This document shows, piece by piece, positions 10,501-17,386 of a DNA stretch of 39,443 bases. Under the pieces are notes generated by a model. It ran no database searches. It worked only from the letters and a program-made list of their open reading frames with translations, and was not told where the DNA came from. The first letter of the stretch is position 1. Every line of letters begins with the position of its first letter. The translations under genes were made by a program, and so were the position numbers. Origin of the DNA: an uncultured Vampirovibrio sp. (GTDB lineage: Bacteria; Cyanobacteriota; Vampirovibrionia; Gastranaerophilales; Gastranaerophilaceae); contig CAJTNR010000017.1 of assembly GCA_910577635.1 (NCBI GenBank), positions 1-39,443 of the forward strand, in the 5' to 3' direction.

Positions 10501-10866
10501 AACATCAGAAGGTAATCTTGAAGTAACTAAAGAAACTTTATTTTGAACGTTAACTACATTCATATCAGGATCAGATCCGACTTCAAAATAAATTGTCAAT
10601 CGATAAGTTCCATCCTTTGAATCCGATGTCATATAAAGCATACGCTCAACACCATTAACAGCAGACTCAATAGGAGCTGCGACTGTTGATTCAATAACAT
10701 CTGAACTTGCTCCTGTGTAGGTTGCACTAACCATTACTTGAGGAGGTGTAATCGTAGGGTATTCTTCCAATGGCAAAACAGACATTGCAATTAGCCCTAC
10801 AAGGATTATTACAATTGATATTACAAATGCAAATCTTGGTCGTTCTATAAAAAATTTTGAAAACAT
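7579..10866 (-). CDS. RND efflux transporter permease, HAE1/AcrB type
   Basis: 1095 residues, slightly longer than AcrB (~1050). The inner membrane anchor starts 'FFIERPRFAFVISIVIILVGLIAM'. The proton-relay aspartates are present at residues 409-410 (VVDDAIVVVENVQRH) and the matching lysine at about 985 (AAKQAILIIEFAKTEH). Porter-domain signatures (EEYPTITPPQV, 'GGKDYSMRIWLD') and two large periplasmic loops are present, and the C-terminal half repeats the N-terminal fold. The extra length is an insertion of ~50 residues in the cytoplasmic connector around 500-560 ('EKYRQLYRDYWADKKELKGVERLKAQG'). Family members export drugs, bile salts and other amphiphiles using the proton gradient. The ATG follows the adaptor stop directly, with GGAG upstream. 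Confidence 0.95.
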   Translation of the reverse strand: MFSKFFIERPRFAFVISIVIILVGLIAMSVLPLEEYPTITPPQVMVSATYTGASSDVIESTVAAPIESAVNGVERMLYMTSDSKDGTYRLTIYFEVGSDPDMNVVNVQNKVSLVTSRLPSDVSRYGLTVKQNTGGGGLLYYGIYSPDNSVDLVTLSNYASIFLKDELARINGVAEVQVFGGKDYSMRIWLDSQKMATLNVSPSEVSAAINAQNAQISAGALGTEPLIDKPEMAITLKTKGRLKTKEEFENIIIKSTALGQAIKLKDIARVELAGESYITDGKVDNKSVAVMSVTQLSYANSIDVANKSNKKMEELSKNFPQGIAYSVFYNATDSVKDSLSEVIKAIILAVFIVVATVYLFLGDIRASIVPFCAIPVSLIGTFAAFAAFGFSINTLTLFGLVLAVGTVVDDAIVVVENVQRHIELGLKPKEAALISMEEVSGAVVATSLVLMAVFVPVAFIPGITGKMYQQFAITIAVSVGISTVMALTLAPALCSIFLRSKEELPKRSFYEKYRQLYRDYWADKKELKGVERLKAQGEFLAYAWDVSLKKFDRAFDRTKNGYLEGSRYFIETPKRTIITFIVLVLFLIGMFKLIPTGFLPTEDTGAVFTNIQLKDGSSLAKTNELTTNLTQDLLNTPGVKSVLALNGFNGQNTAILITHLDHWETRLKPGFFKSLFMSKEQKLKSKKELNDILNNASMIARKYPNASIFSFVPPPISGLSMFGGFEYQLLDKGQRTPEELHKEAKKLILAANQNPKLMNVFTQYNSQTPQLLINIDYEKILAQGININDVYTALSSQFGTYYVNDFNLYGRVFRVMMSADEQYRKSIDSIDKVYVKTASGSSAPLSTLVRIEPVVGPYDTTRFNMYKSVQIQGSPAKGQSSGDAIKEMEKLSKETLPKDLGFAWSGTSLQELESQGQTTVVLVMSLIFVYLFLVALYESWMLPVGVMLIAPIAMLGAVLFQYLWGQSLDLYAQIGLIMLIGLAAKQAILIIEFAKTEHDENGLSIIEAAMKAANIRFRAVMMTVLAFIFGILPLVFAIGPGSMSRKSLGVTVFGGMVAAAVIGTILVPAFYVIIQKLREDTKKKWHNKNKGGENE

Positions 10867-12009
10867 TTATTTCTCCACTGATGCTTCGCCTATTTTTACA
10901 GGCATTTTCGGCATTAATTTAGTTAAATTGGTTGCAATATACTTTTCCCCTTTATCCAAGCCGGATTCTACTATCCAGTAGTTTTCATATTGTCCTTTGT
11001 CTTTAAAGTACTTAGGTTGAACGGTGTTATCAGGACCAACAACATAAACATATCTTCCCTTGGAATCCTGCAGGGTAAAGTCTTGTTCAACAACAAGACA
11101 ATCGTTTTTCTGATTAGAATAAACTTTTACCTTAACAAAATCCCCGGGGATTAAGGTATTGTCGTTATTGGCAAATGTTGCTCTAAAGTCAATAGTTCCG
11201 GTTGTTGTTGAAATTTCATTATCGAAAAAGTCCTGTATCCCTTTAATTGGATACAATTTGCCGCTTGGAAGAACAACGTCAACTTTAATTGGATCAGAAT
11301 TTTTTTTAGGGATAAAATCCAGCGCCCTTAATTGGTCAAATTGTTTGGAATCAACGCTATACTTAACATAAATCGGATTAGTTTTAGTAACTGTTGCAAG
11401 TTTTCCTGATTGAGAAGATACGTAGTTTCCCTCCTGAATTTCAAGAGAGCCGATTCTGCCATCTACGGGAGATTTTATTGTTGTATAGCTAAAGTTTCTC
11501 CTTGCTTCTGCAAGTGCAGCATTAGCAGCTTTTACAGAAGCCAGAGCTGCAAGTTTATCAGCATATAAACCATCATAAGTAGATTTTGAAATAAAATCTT
11601 TCTTAACAAGCTCAGCACCTCTTTCGTAGTCTTTTGTAGCTTTGTATAGAGCTGCTTTTGCATTCTCAAGATCAGCAGAAGCTTTATTTAGAGCGTTTCT
11701 ATACTGCGTTTGCTCAATTGTAAATAAAACCTGTCCTTTTTTTACAAAATCACCTTCTTTAAAGTGTTTTTTTTGTAAATAACCGTCAATTCTAGCTACT
11801 AAATCGACTTTGTCCTGAGATTGAACTCTTCCGGGGATTTCAATTGACTTAGCAACTTCAATTTCTTTAACGCTGTTAAGTTCAACAACAGGAACAGAAG
11901 CTATCTTTAGGGCTTTTGCTCTTGAATATTCTCCATATTTAGTTATTGAGAAGCGAACAAAGATTAAAAATAGAATTATAGACATTGTTATAATTAGAAT
12001 TTTTTTCAT
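10867..12009 (-). CDS. RND periplasmic adaptor (membrane fusion protein), AcrA type
   Basis: 380 residues, normal for the family. An N-terminal membrane anchor (residues 4-22) is followed by the split lipoyl/barrel-sandwich motif ('VDLVARIDGYLQKKHFKEGDFVKKGQVLFTIE' and 'YTTIKSPVDGRIGSLEIQEGNYV'), separated by an alpha-hairpin of ~75 residues. A beta-barrel domain and a membrane-proximal domain ending 'LTKLMPKMPVKIG' follow. There is no lipobox, so anchoring is probably by the uncleaved helix. It is the first gene of the adaptor-RND-OMF operon. The ATG at 12009 has GAGGG ten bases ahead. A short inverted repeat at 12072-12089 could be an operator; no regulator gene is adjacent. Confidence 0.93.
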   Translation of the reverse strand: MKKILIITMSIILFLIFVRFSITKYGEYSRAKALKIASVPVVELNSVKEIEVAKSIEIPGRVQSQDKVDLVARIDGYLQKKHFKEGDFVKKGQVLFTIEQTQYRNALNKASADLENAKAALYKATKDYERGAELVKKDFISKSTYDGLYADKLAALASVKAANAALAEARRNFSYTTIKSPVDGRIGSLEIQEGNYVSSQSGKLATVTKTNPIYVKYSVDSKQFDQLRALDFIPKKNSDPIKVDVVLPSGKLYPIKGIQDFFDNEISTTTGTIDFRATFANNDNTLIPGDFVKVKVYSNQKNDCLVVEQDFTLQDSKGRYVYVVGPDNTVQPKYFKDKGQYENYWIVESGLDKGEKYIATNLTKLMPKMPVKIGEASVEK

Positions 12010-12071
12010 ATTTAAAAGACCCTCTTCCCCTCTAAAAGTCCAATTAACCTTATTCTATCATAAATATTTTT

Positions 12072-12089
12072 GATTAATTAATTATAATC
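12072..12089. promoter_or_regulatory. Inverted repeat upstream of efflux operon, possible operator
   Basis: GATTA-8 nt-TAATC (12072-12089) lies about 63 bases upstream of the adaptor ATG, in the 235-base spacer between the divergent efflux operon and a small ORF. Such an AT-rich palindrome can arise by chance in this genome. I see no other strong structure in 12010-12200. Confidence 0.25.
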
Positions 12090-12244
12090 ATCTATATTAT
12101 GTAGCCGGATTGTATTTTACCGTTGTAAACCTTAATTGTCAAGCACTCCTTAAGGATAGAAGGGGTTTTATCCAAACGGGCAATTTAAAAAAATTAAAAA
12201 TTGCGATAATAAGATTAATTCCTTTTGTTAGGAGGTCTTGAAAA

Positions 12245-12394
12245 ATGAAAAAATTTTTTAGAATATTATTGAATAAAACAAAAAAGTATGATAAAAAGGC
12301 TCATAATCCGTTTCTTAAAGCAGATTACAGCTACAATCCCTTTAGATCTATCTGGGATCAGACGTACATTTGGATTGAGAAGCCTGATCCTTGA
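12245..12394 (+). CDS. Small hypothetical protein, 49 residues
   Basis: ATG at 12245 with a near-ideal ribosome binding site (TTAGGAGG, GGAGG at 12231-12235, 9-base spacing) and an extended -10-like TGCGATAAT at 12202-12210. The frame encodes 49 residues ending at TGA 12392-12394. The N-terminal half is very basic (KKFFRILLNKTKKYDKK) and the C-terminal half aromatic (tryptophans at residues 37 and 43, several tyrosines). There is no membrane segment and no recognised family. It is divergent from the efflux operon and its last 47 bases run antisense to the end of the PHP gene. The strong translation signal is the main argument that it is real. Confidence 0.55.
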   Translation: MKKFFRILLNKTKKYDKKAHNPFLKADYSYNPFRSIWDQTYIWIEKPDP

Positions 12395-13007
12395 TTAACT
12401 TAGAATGTTCATCCGTTCCGCCGCTTTCTAACAGACAAAGCTCTTTTGTAATTATCGCTGCCTTTTGTCTGCTTGAAAACTTTACAAATCCTCTAAGTCT
12501 TTCATAAGGGTAGTAAACTTCAACTCCATCTAATCCTAATTTTTTAAGAGATTTAATGTAGTTTTTTAAGCTTATAACAAAAGAGCAGCAAGGATGAGCA
12601 AGAATTGCAATTCCGCCTGATTGGTGGATTGTATCAATTACTTTTTTTGGATGTCTTGATTTTAAAAGCCTTATAAAATCGTTTTTTTCCCTGCTGCAAA
12701 GCTTATTAAGTTCTTTATGGTCAACATCCACCCCAAGTCCTAGAATATGCAATGGGGAAGTTTTATAAAAACAGTCAAACTCAACCCCGGGTATAAGTAT
12801 TGAATCGTTTTTATACTTAGAATTCCTATACCCTTCAACTGAGTTATGATCAGTAATTGAAATATATTTCATGTTGAGTTTTTTTGCTTGATCTACTAAA
12901 GAATCAAAATCTTCAACTCCATCTGAATAATTAGAGTGAATATGAAGATTAACGGAGTTAAAAAAGTCGTCTTTTTTGAATGTTTTCAATAATTGCTTAA
13001 TATCCAT
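12348..13007 (-). CDS. PHP-domain metal-dependent phosphoesterase
   Basis: 219 residues. PHP-domain metal motifs are visible: HIHSNYSDG (residues ~22-30), 'ISITDHNSVEGY' (~50-61), 'ILIPGVEFDC' and 'GIAILAHPCC' (~135), with 'SGGTDEH' (~195) as the last ligand set. The family includes TrpH/YciV-like nucleases and phosphatases (3',5'-nucleoside bisphosphate or short RNA 5'->3' hydrolysis); the exact substrate cannot be read from the sequence. Its 3' end overlaps the small ORF on the other strand. The ATG at 13005-13007 is preceded on its own strand by TATACT with a 6-base gap and by no Shine-Dalgarno sequence, suggesting a leaderless transcript. It shares its promoter DNA with the divergent gene at 13028. 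Confidence 0.85.
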   Translation of the reverse strand: MDIKQLLKTFKKDDFFNSVNLHIHSNYSDGVEDFDSLVDQAKKLNMKYISITDHNSVEGYRNSKYKNDSILIPGVEFDCFYKTSPLHILGLGVDVDHKELNKLCSREKNDFIRLLKSRHPKKVIDTIHQSGGIAILAHPCCSFVISLKNYIKSLKKLGLDGVEVYYPYERLRGFVKFSSRQKAAIITKELCLLESGGTDEHSKLIKDQASQSKCTSDPR

Positions 13008-13021
13008 AGCTATAGTATAAT
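12993..13021 (+). promoter_or_regulatory. Promoter for gene at 13028; overlaps opposite-strand -10
   Basis: TTGCTT (12993-12998), 17-base spacer, TATAAT (13016-13021), then 6 bases to the ATG at 13028. On the minus strand, TATACT (13019 down to 13014) is 6 bases from the PHP ATG. The two -10 elements share bases 13016-13019, and only 20 bases separate the two start codons. Confidence 0.65.
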
Positions 13022-13027
13022 TGAAGA

Positions 13028-13741
13028 ATGAAAGAAATAACAGAAGTTTTTAAGTTATCAGGCAGTTTTTTTACAAGATATATTCAAGAATATATTCTAA
13101 TCTTTATAAAACCCTTTCTTGCAGGGGTTTTAGGGTTTGTTTTCTTCTTTTTAATGTTTCTGGATAAAAAAATTGTTCTTATAGGGCTTTTATCTCTGCC
13201 TTTTTTCTTCTATTCTTTCTGGAGAGGAATTGTTATTAACTATAGCTTAAATATTTGCGCTTCTTCTTTTTTAAAAAACGAACAAAAAACCCTAAAACAA
13301 GCACTTGTTGAGGTTAAACAAGAAGAAAACAAGCTCGGATTATGGGTTTGTTTCTGCTGTATAATCAATCTTTTAGTATACTTTATCCCCCTTGTTTTAT
13401 TAGGAAAAATTTATATCGGAAAAGAAATTGAATTTTTATTCCAATTCGCAGCACTGTTTTTGTTAAATGCTGCATTTTTAGCTTTAGTCCTTCTTCAGTT
13501 TTCGAATTTTTCCTATCAAGTGTTTTATTATCGAAAAAAAGAGGAAAATTTTTTCAAACTTTTGATAAATTCTTATTCAAAAACGGGTTTTAAAGGTTTT
13601 TTAATAGCTTTTGCTCTTTCTGGGCTTAAGAGTCTAATTGCTAATTTTATCCCAATTGCAGGGCTTTTAGCATACATTATCCTTAATCCTTTTATTGTTA
13701 GTTTTAACAATTTTTACTATTATAGAAAAATTAAAGAATAA
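13028..13741 (+). CDS. Polytopic membrane protein, unknown function
   Basis: 237 residues with about six hydrophobic segments (roughly 25-45, 50-75, 108-128, 135-160, 190-210, 212-228). Phenylalanine content is very high and charged loops carry lysine/glutamate. The N-terminus ('EVFKLSGSFFTRY') and overall layout resemble the family of uncharacterised integral membrane proteins annotated as YciC-like or glycerophosphodiesterase membrane domain, but I see no diagnostic motif. The start has no Shine-Dalgarno sequence; TATAAT ends 7 bases before the A of the ATG. It is transcribed divergently from the PHP gene. A second membrane protein of similar character lies at 15083-15931. Confidence 0.7.
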   Translation: MKEITEVFKLSGSFFTRYIQEYILIFIKPFLAGVLGFVFFFLMFLDKKIVLIGLLSLPFFFYSFWRGIVINYSLNICASSFLKNEQKTLKQALVEVKQEENKLGLWVCFCCIINLLVYFIPLVLLGKIYIGKEIEFLFQFAALFLLNAAFLALVLLQFSNFSYQVFYYRKKEENFFKLLINSYSKTGFKGFLIAFALSGLKSLIANFIPIAGLLAYIILNPFIVSFNNFYYYRKIKE

Positions 13742-13757
13742 TTTTTTTTAAAAACAC

Positions 13758-13786
13758 TTGACAGAGAAAAAATTACATGGTATAGT
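13758..13786 (+). promoter_or_regulatory. Consensus sigma70 promoter
   Basis: TTGACA (13758-13763), exactly 17 bases, TATAGT (13781-13786). This is one of the best-matching promoters in the window. Transcription should start near 13793, giving a leader of about 110 bases before the ATG at 13904. Confidence 0.85.
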
Positions 13787-13791
13787 AGAAA

Positions 13792-13903
13792 AAATTTGAG
13801 AAACGGTTAGGTTCAAATTTTTTTGAGCAAAAATATATTTTTTTTTGCCCGAAGAGAGATAAATGCCCGAAAGGGGCATTAAAGTTGTGTAGAAAGTAAA
13901 AAA
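13792..13903 (+). promoter_or_regulatory. Structured 5' leader (three hairpins), unknown class
   Basis: Hairpin 1: AAATTTGA (13792-13799) with TCAAATTT (13813-13820) and a run of T to 13824, resembling an intrinsic terminator or attenuator. Hairpin 2: GCAAAAA (13827-13833) with TTTTTGC (13842-13848). Hairpin 3: AATGCCC-GAAAG-GGGCATT (13862-13880), GC-rich and with no T run. The first hairpin could stop transcription, so the leader may be regulatory, or part of it may be a small RNA. It matches no riboswitch I can recognise. Confidence 0.45.
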
Positions 13904-14302
13904 ATGGCTCTAAGTGCAGTTACTACAATTAAACCACAGAAAGAGAACAGAAACAAAAATCATACTGTTCTTAAAAGTGCTGCAGGGGCTGCTTTAGGGG
14001 CAGGTTTAAGGTATATCGTTCCTACTAAAGATGAATTCAAGGCACTTTATCAAAAAGATTCAAAAGATTGTTTTCTATCAAAACAAAAACTGAATGCAAG
14101 AGGAGAAAGCCGCTCAATTCTTAAATACGCAGGATTCGGCGCATTAATTGCACTAGGATTAAGTCTTGTTAATCAGATTTTTAAACCAAAAAACAACAAA
14201 GAAAAAGAAATAACTTATACTAAATATGCTGCTCTTTTAGATGCACCTGCTTATTCGTGTGAGATTATGTGGTATAGTGATAATCAGGAAAAACAATTCT
14301 AA
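13904..14302 (+). CDS. Small membrane-associated hypothetical protein
   Basis: 132 residues. Two hydrophobic, glycine/alanine-rich segments ('SAAGAALGAGLRYIVPT', ~25-41, and 'YAGFGALIALGLSLVNQIF', ~74-92) are separated by a charged loop with two cysteine/lysine-rich stretches. The N-terminus is unstructured and basic. The pattern recalls short lineage-specific proteins seen repeatedly in Gastranaerophilales; no functional family is recognised. It is driven by a consensus promoter with a structured leader, but only A-rich sequence precedes the ATG, so its translation signal is weak. Its stop overlaps the convergent miaA stop by four bases. Confidence 0.7.
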   Translation: MALSAVTTIKPQKENRNKNHTVLKSAAGAALGAGLRYIVPTKDEFKALYQKDSKDCFLSKQKLNARGESRSILKYAGFGALIALGLSLVNQIFKPKNNKEKEITYTKYAALLDAPAYSCEIMWYSDNQEKQF

Positions 14303-15147
14303 GTTAGTTGCTTTATAATATCTTCTATTGTTTTTATCCTTACAACTTCTTTATTTGAGTTAAAGTAAGTCAATTGTCTTTTAGCAAAATTTCTTGTGTG
14401 CTGTTTTATTTTATCAACCGCCTCTTTGTATTCAAAATCTGAAAATTCGCTATATCCGATTGTATTGTTAAGAAGTTTACTGTTGGGATATTTTTCTTTA
14501 TTGTTCATCCACTCCTGATATAAACCCTTATCAATCATTGAATCAACCCTTGCATTAATTCTATTGTAGAGTTCTTGTCTTTCAATATCCACCATAAACC
14601 ACTTAGGGCAATAGTTGTCATTATCTTTTCTAATATACTCACTAACCGGTTTTTTTAAATATAAACACATTTCAATAGAGCGGATAATCTTATCTTTATT
14701 ATTGGGATGAATTTCAAGAGCTCTTTTATGATCAAGTTTTTGCAGTTCTTTATATAAAGAATCATTATCGAAAGTTTCATAGTAATTTCTAAGTTCAAAG
14801 TTACAAGGACATTCGATTAGTTCTTTATTATCCAGTAAACTTTTAATATAAAACCAGCTTCCGCCGCTAATTATAATGGTTTCCTCTTTGTCCAGTATTG
14901 GTTTTGCATTTTTTGTAAAATCTCCTGCTGAATAAGTTTCAAGAGGAGTTTTAATATCGATTAAATGATGCAAAACCCCTTTTCTTTCTTCAAGCGTGGG
15001 TTTTGCACTTACAATATCAAAATCCTTAAAAACAATTCTTGAATCAGCGCAAATAATGCTGCAGTTAAGTTTAATAGCTAAATCAATCGCAAGATTTGTC
15101 TTCCCCGATGCAGTCGGTCCTGTTAATACTATTATTTTTTTGTTCAT
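14299..15147 (-). CDS. miaA: tRNA dimethylallyltransferase
   Basis: 282 residues, a little shorter than typical MiaA (~300-316). P-loop GPTASGKT at residues 10-17, 'SIICADSRIVFKDFDIVSAKPT' (substrate/DMAPP region), 'GSWFYIKSLL', and 'NNTIGYSEF' with the C-terminal 'QHTRNFAKRQLTYF' signature. The enzyme adds the isopentenyl group to A37 of tRNAs reading UNN codons. The usual DSMQVY motif reads DSRIVF here, a family-level variation. The start lies inside the 3' end of the upstream membrane-protein gene (65-base overlap), implying translational coupling. Confidence 0.93.
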   Translation of the reverse strand: MNKKIIVLTGPTASGKTNLAIDLAIKLNCSIICADSRIVFKDFDIVSAKPTLEERKGVLHHLIDIKTPLETYSAGDFTKNAKPILDKEETIIISGGSWFYIKSLLDNKELIECPCNFELRNYYETFDNDSLYKELQKLDHKRALEIHPNNKDKIIRSIEMCLYLKKPVSEYIRKDNDNYCPKWFMVDIERQELYNRINARVDSMIDKGLYQEWMNNKEKYPNSKLLNNTIGYSEFSDFEYKEAVDKIKQHTRNFAKRQLTYFNSNKEVVRIKTIEDIIKQLT

Positions 15148-15931
15148 AGTAATTAAATATTAACACAATTGTAAAAGCAGCAAAATAAATGTAAATAAAT
15201 AATAATATTAATGACATAAGAGCATTATTTGCAAATAATGCATTAAGTACTGCAAGAATAAAGTGAATAAAGTTTATAAGTATAAAAATTAACAACACCG
15301 GAAAAAAGTTTTTAAATGTAAATACAATATTGTCTATTAAAGCAATGAATGATACCAAAAATTGGTTTTTTGCTCTTGAATAAAAAACAGCCGGGAAATA
15401 AAACAAGGATAGAAAATTAAAAACAGTTAAAGCCCAGATAAAACTCATTTGCCAGCCAAGGATTGTATACTTTTGATTATCTGTTAAATTGTTAAAATAT
15501 TGCATTAAAGAAGAATTATCAGAGGCAATTGATCGAATATCCAAAAACAAAAAATCCAAACTGCCAAAGACTTTAAGAGCAATATGACGGGCAATAAAAA
15601 CCATTAAGGTAAAAAATACAAAGTATAGAATAATTGCTATTATTGTTTTTATGAGGTTTTTTCCAGCACCTTCGAAAAAAATTGCAAAAAAGTTTTTATC
15701 TTTAATTTCCCCTTTTGTTTCTTTGATTACCTGAAACCAGCCCGCTAAAAAAGAGCAGCAGAGCATAAAAAGGCAAGAAATCAGAAGAATTGCCGTTAGT
15801 TTATTAGTTGTTGTAAAAATTGCAGGGATGATAAAATTTACCCCGAGTAAAAAAACAACTAAAATTAGTGTTGTAGTAGGATTCTCAACCACTTTTGCAA
15901 AAGAATTTTTTATTAAATCAATTAAACTCAT
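15083..15931 (-). CDS. Polytopic membrane protein, unknown function
   Basis: 282 residues with about six strongly hydrophobic segments (~18-45, 47-68, 93-117, 158-180, 208-232, 238-262). The N-terminus 'LIDLIKNSFAKVVENPTTTLILVVFLLGVNF' is typical of a membrane family in which a short amphipathic helix precedes the first transmembrane pair. The hydrophilic C-terminus ends 'NRTDCIGEDKSCD', within the beginning of miaA in another frame. AGAGG lies about 6 bases before the ATG. No catalytic motif is visible. It resembles the membrane protein at 13028 in size, helix count and aromatic content, but I see no clear alignment. Confidence 0.75.
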   Translation of the reverse strand: MSLIDLIKNSFAKVVENPTTTLILVVFLLGVNFIIPAIFTTTNKLTAILLISCLFMLCCSFLAGWFQVIKETKGEIKDKNFFAIFFEGAGKNLIKTIIAIILYFVFFTLMVFIARHIALKVFGSLDFLFLDIRSIASDNSSLMQYFNNLTDNQKYTILGWQMSFIWALTVFNFLSLFYFPAVFYSRAKNQFLVSFIALIDNIVFTFKNFFPVLLIFILINFIHFILAVLNALFANNALMSLILLFIYIYFAAFTIVLIFNYYEQKNNSINRTDCIGEDKSCD

Positions 15932-16016
15932 TTTTCCTCTTAATCTATATTTGCAATTTTTTTAATATAATCTATTATTAATATATAACGTGCAACTAAA
16001 AAAACAAGGGTATATA

Positions 16017-16697
16017 ATGTTAAGATTTTCAAAAAATCATAGTTATAAAGGAGTACTTATTTGTGTTGAAGGAATTGACGGATCGGGTAAATCAACCCAG
16101 CTTGAATTGTTACATTCCTGGCTTAAACAAAAAAACTTAGACACAATTCTAACCCAGTGGAACTCTTCTTTGTTGATTTCAAACACTACAAAAAAAGCTA
16201 AAAAGAAAAATTTACTATCCGGAAGAACATTCTCCCTTCTGCATGCTGTAGATTTTGCCGATAGGCTGGAGCGAACCATAAAACCGGCGCTAAAAGCGGG
16301 TTTTATTGTTTTAGCGGATAGATATGTATACACTGCTTTTGCGCGTGATGTTGCAAGAAATGTTGACAGCATCTGGGTTCGAAACCTCTACAGTTTTGCA
16401 ATTGAACCTGATTTAACTTTCTACTTTGATGTTACTCCTAAAGATAGTTTAGATAGAATCTGCGCTAATCGAGAACCCAAGTACTATGAAGCCGGCATGG
16501 ATATCAAATTATCCAACAATCCTTATAAAAGCTATATTCTATTCCAGAATAGGATAGTTGAACAGTATCAATCGATGATAAGTGAATTCGGGCTTATAAA
16601 AATTGATGCTATGGATTCAATTCACAAAAAACAAAAGTTTATACGAAAAAAAGTTGAAGAGCTATTGATGAGGAATAAAATATTAAAGAATGATTGA
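16017..16697 (+). CDS. Thymidylate-kinase-like NMP kinase, first tandem copy
   Basis: 226 residues from the ATG at 16017, which has AAGGG at 16006-16010; a GTG at 15990 is also in frame but has no ribosome site. P-loop GIDGSGKS at residues 19-26. The DR-Y signature is 'LADRYVYTAFARDVARN', followed by 'WVRNLYSFAIEPDLTFYFDVTPKDSLDRI' and the late 'YYEAGMDIKLSNNPYKSYILFQNRI'. Members of this family phosphorylate dTMP or related substrates. This subtype, with 'F(A/V)RD' and 'YSFAxxPDL', differs from classical Tmk. A TATAAT at 15966-15971 is a candidate promoter. It is co-transcribed with the second copy through an 8-base overlap. Confidence 0.85.
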   Translation: MLRFSKNHSYKGVLICVEGIDGSGKSTQLELLHSWLKQKNLDTILTQWNSSLLISNTTKKAKKKNLLSGRTFSLLHAVDFADRLERTIKPALKAGFIVLADRYVYTAFARDVARNVDSIWVRNLYSFAIEPDLTFYFDVTPKDSLDRICANREPKYYEAGMDIKLSNNPYKSYILFQNRIVEQYQSMISEFGLIKIDAMDSIHKKQKFIRKKVEELLMRNKILKND

Positions 16698-17367
16698 AAA
16701 CTACACAAAACCCCACGGCTATCAAGGGCTTCTAATAGTTATTGAAGGAACGGACGGCTCGGGTAAATCAACCCAGGTAAATTTATTATCTGAATATATT
16801 AAAAACCAGTGCTTTGCCTGCTCAGTTTCTGAGTGGAAGACTTCAAGGTTAATTTCAGGTGTCATTAATGAAGCAAAGGATAGGAATATGTTGAATACTA
16901 CAACTTTTTCCCTTCTTTATGCTGCTGATTACACAGACAGGCTCGAAAATGAGATTATTCCTGCCTTAAAAGCCGGTTTTATTGTTCTTATGGATAGATA
17001 TATCTACACCGCTTTTGTAAGAGATTCGGTCAGGGGTCATAATATTAACTGGGTTAAAAATCTTTATAGTTTTGCTCCCAAGCCGGACTTAGTTTTCTAC
17101 TTAACGGTTCCTCCTAATATTCTAATTAAAAGACTAATTGCTAAAAACGGGGTTTTAGATTACTTTGAATCCGGACGTGATATTGGTTTGTCACAAGATA
17201 TCTACAATAGTTTTGAAATCTATCAAAAAAGATGTCTTGAAGAATATACAAAACTAAAAAAAGACCACAGCTTTATTGAACTGGATGGAACCTTACCCAA
17301 AGAAGAAATCCACAGTATAATTAAACAAAAAGTTCAAGAGCTTCTGGATTCAGGAGCAGTTGAATAG
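16690..17367 (+). CDS. Thymidylate-kinase-like NMP kinase, second tandem copy
   Basis: 225 residues, clearly paralogous to the preceding gene along its whole length. P-loop GTDGSGKS at 20-27, 'LLYAADYTDRLE', 'LMDRYIYTAFVRDSVRG', 'WVKNLYSFAPKPDLVFYLTVPP', 'YFESGRDIGLSQDIYNSFEIYQKRC'. Its ATG lies within the end of the first copy (ATGATTGA overlap), so translation is coupled. The catalytic P-loop and DR motif are intact in both copies, so neither looks like a pseudogene. Two products could form a heterodimer or have split substrate range; this is inference. It is convergent with glgC with one base between stops. Confidence 0.85.
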   Translation: MIENYTKPHGYQGLLIVIEGTDGSGKSTQVNLLSEYIKNQCFACSVSEWKTSRLISGVINEAKDRNMLNTTTFSLLYAADYTDRLENEIIPALKAGFIVLMDRYIYTAFVRDSVRGHNINWVKNLYSFAPKPDLVFYLTVPPNILIKRLIAKNGVLDYFESGRDIGLSQDIYNSFEIYQKRCLEEYTKLKKDHSFIELDGTLPKEEIHSIIKQKVQELLDSGAVE

Positions 17368-17386
17368 TTTAATCAACTATTGCTCC
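17353..17386. terminator. Convergent hairpin across two stop codons, possible bidirectional terminator
   Basis: GGAGC (17353-17357) + AGTTGA (17358-17363) pair with TCAACT (17373-17378) + GCTCC (17382-17386) with a 3-base bulge. The structure spans the stop codons of the second kinase and glgC. There is no long T run on either side, so efficiency is uncertain. Confidence 0.4.
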
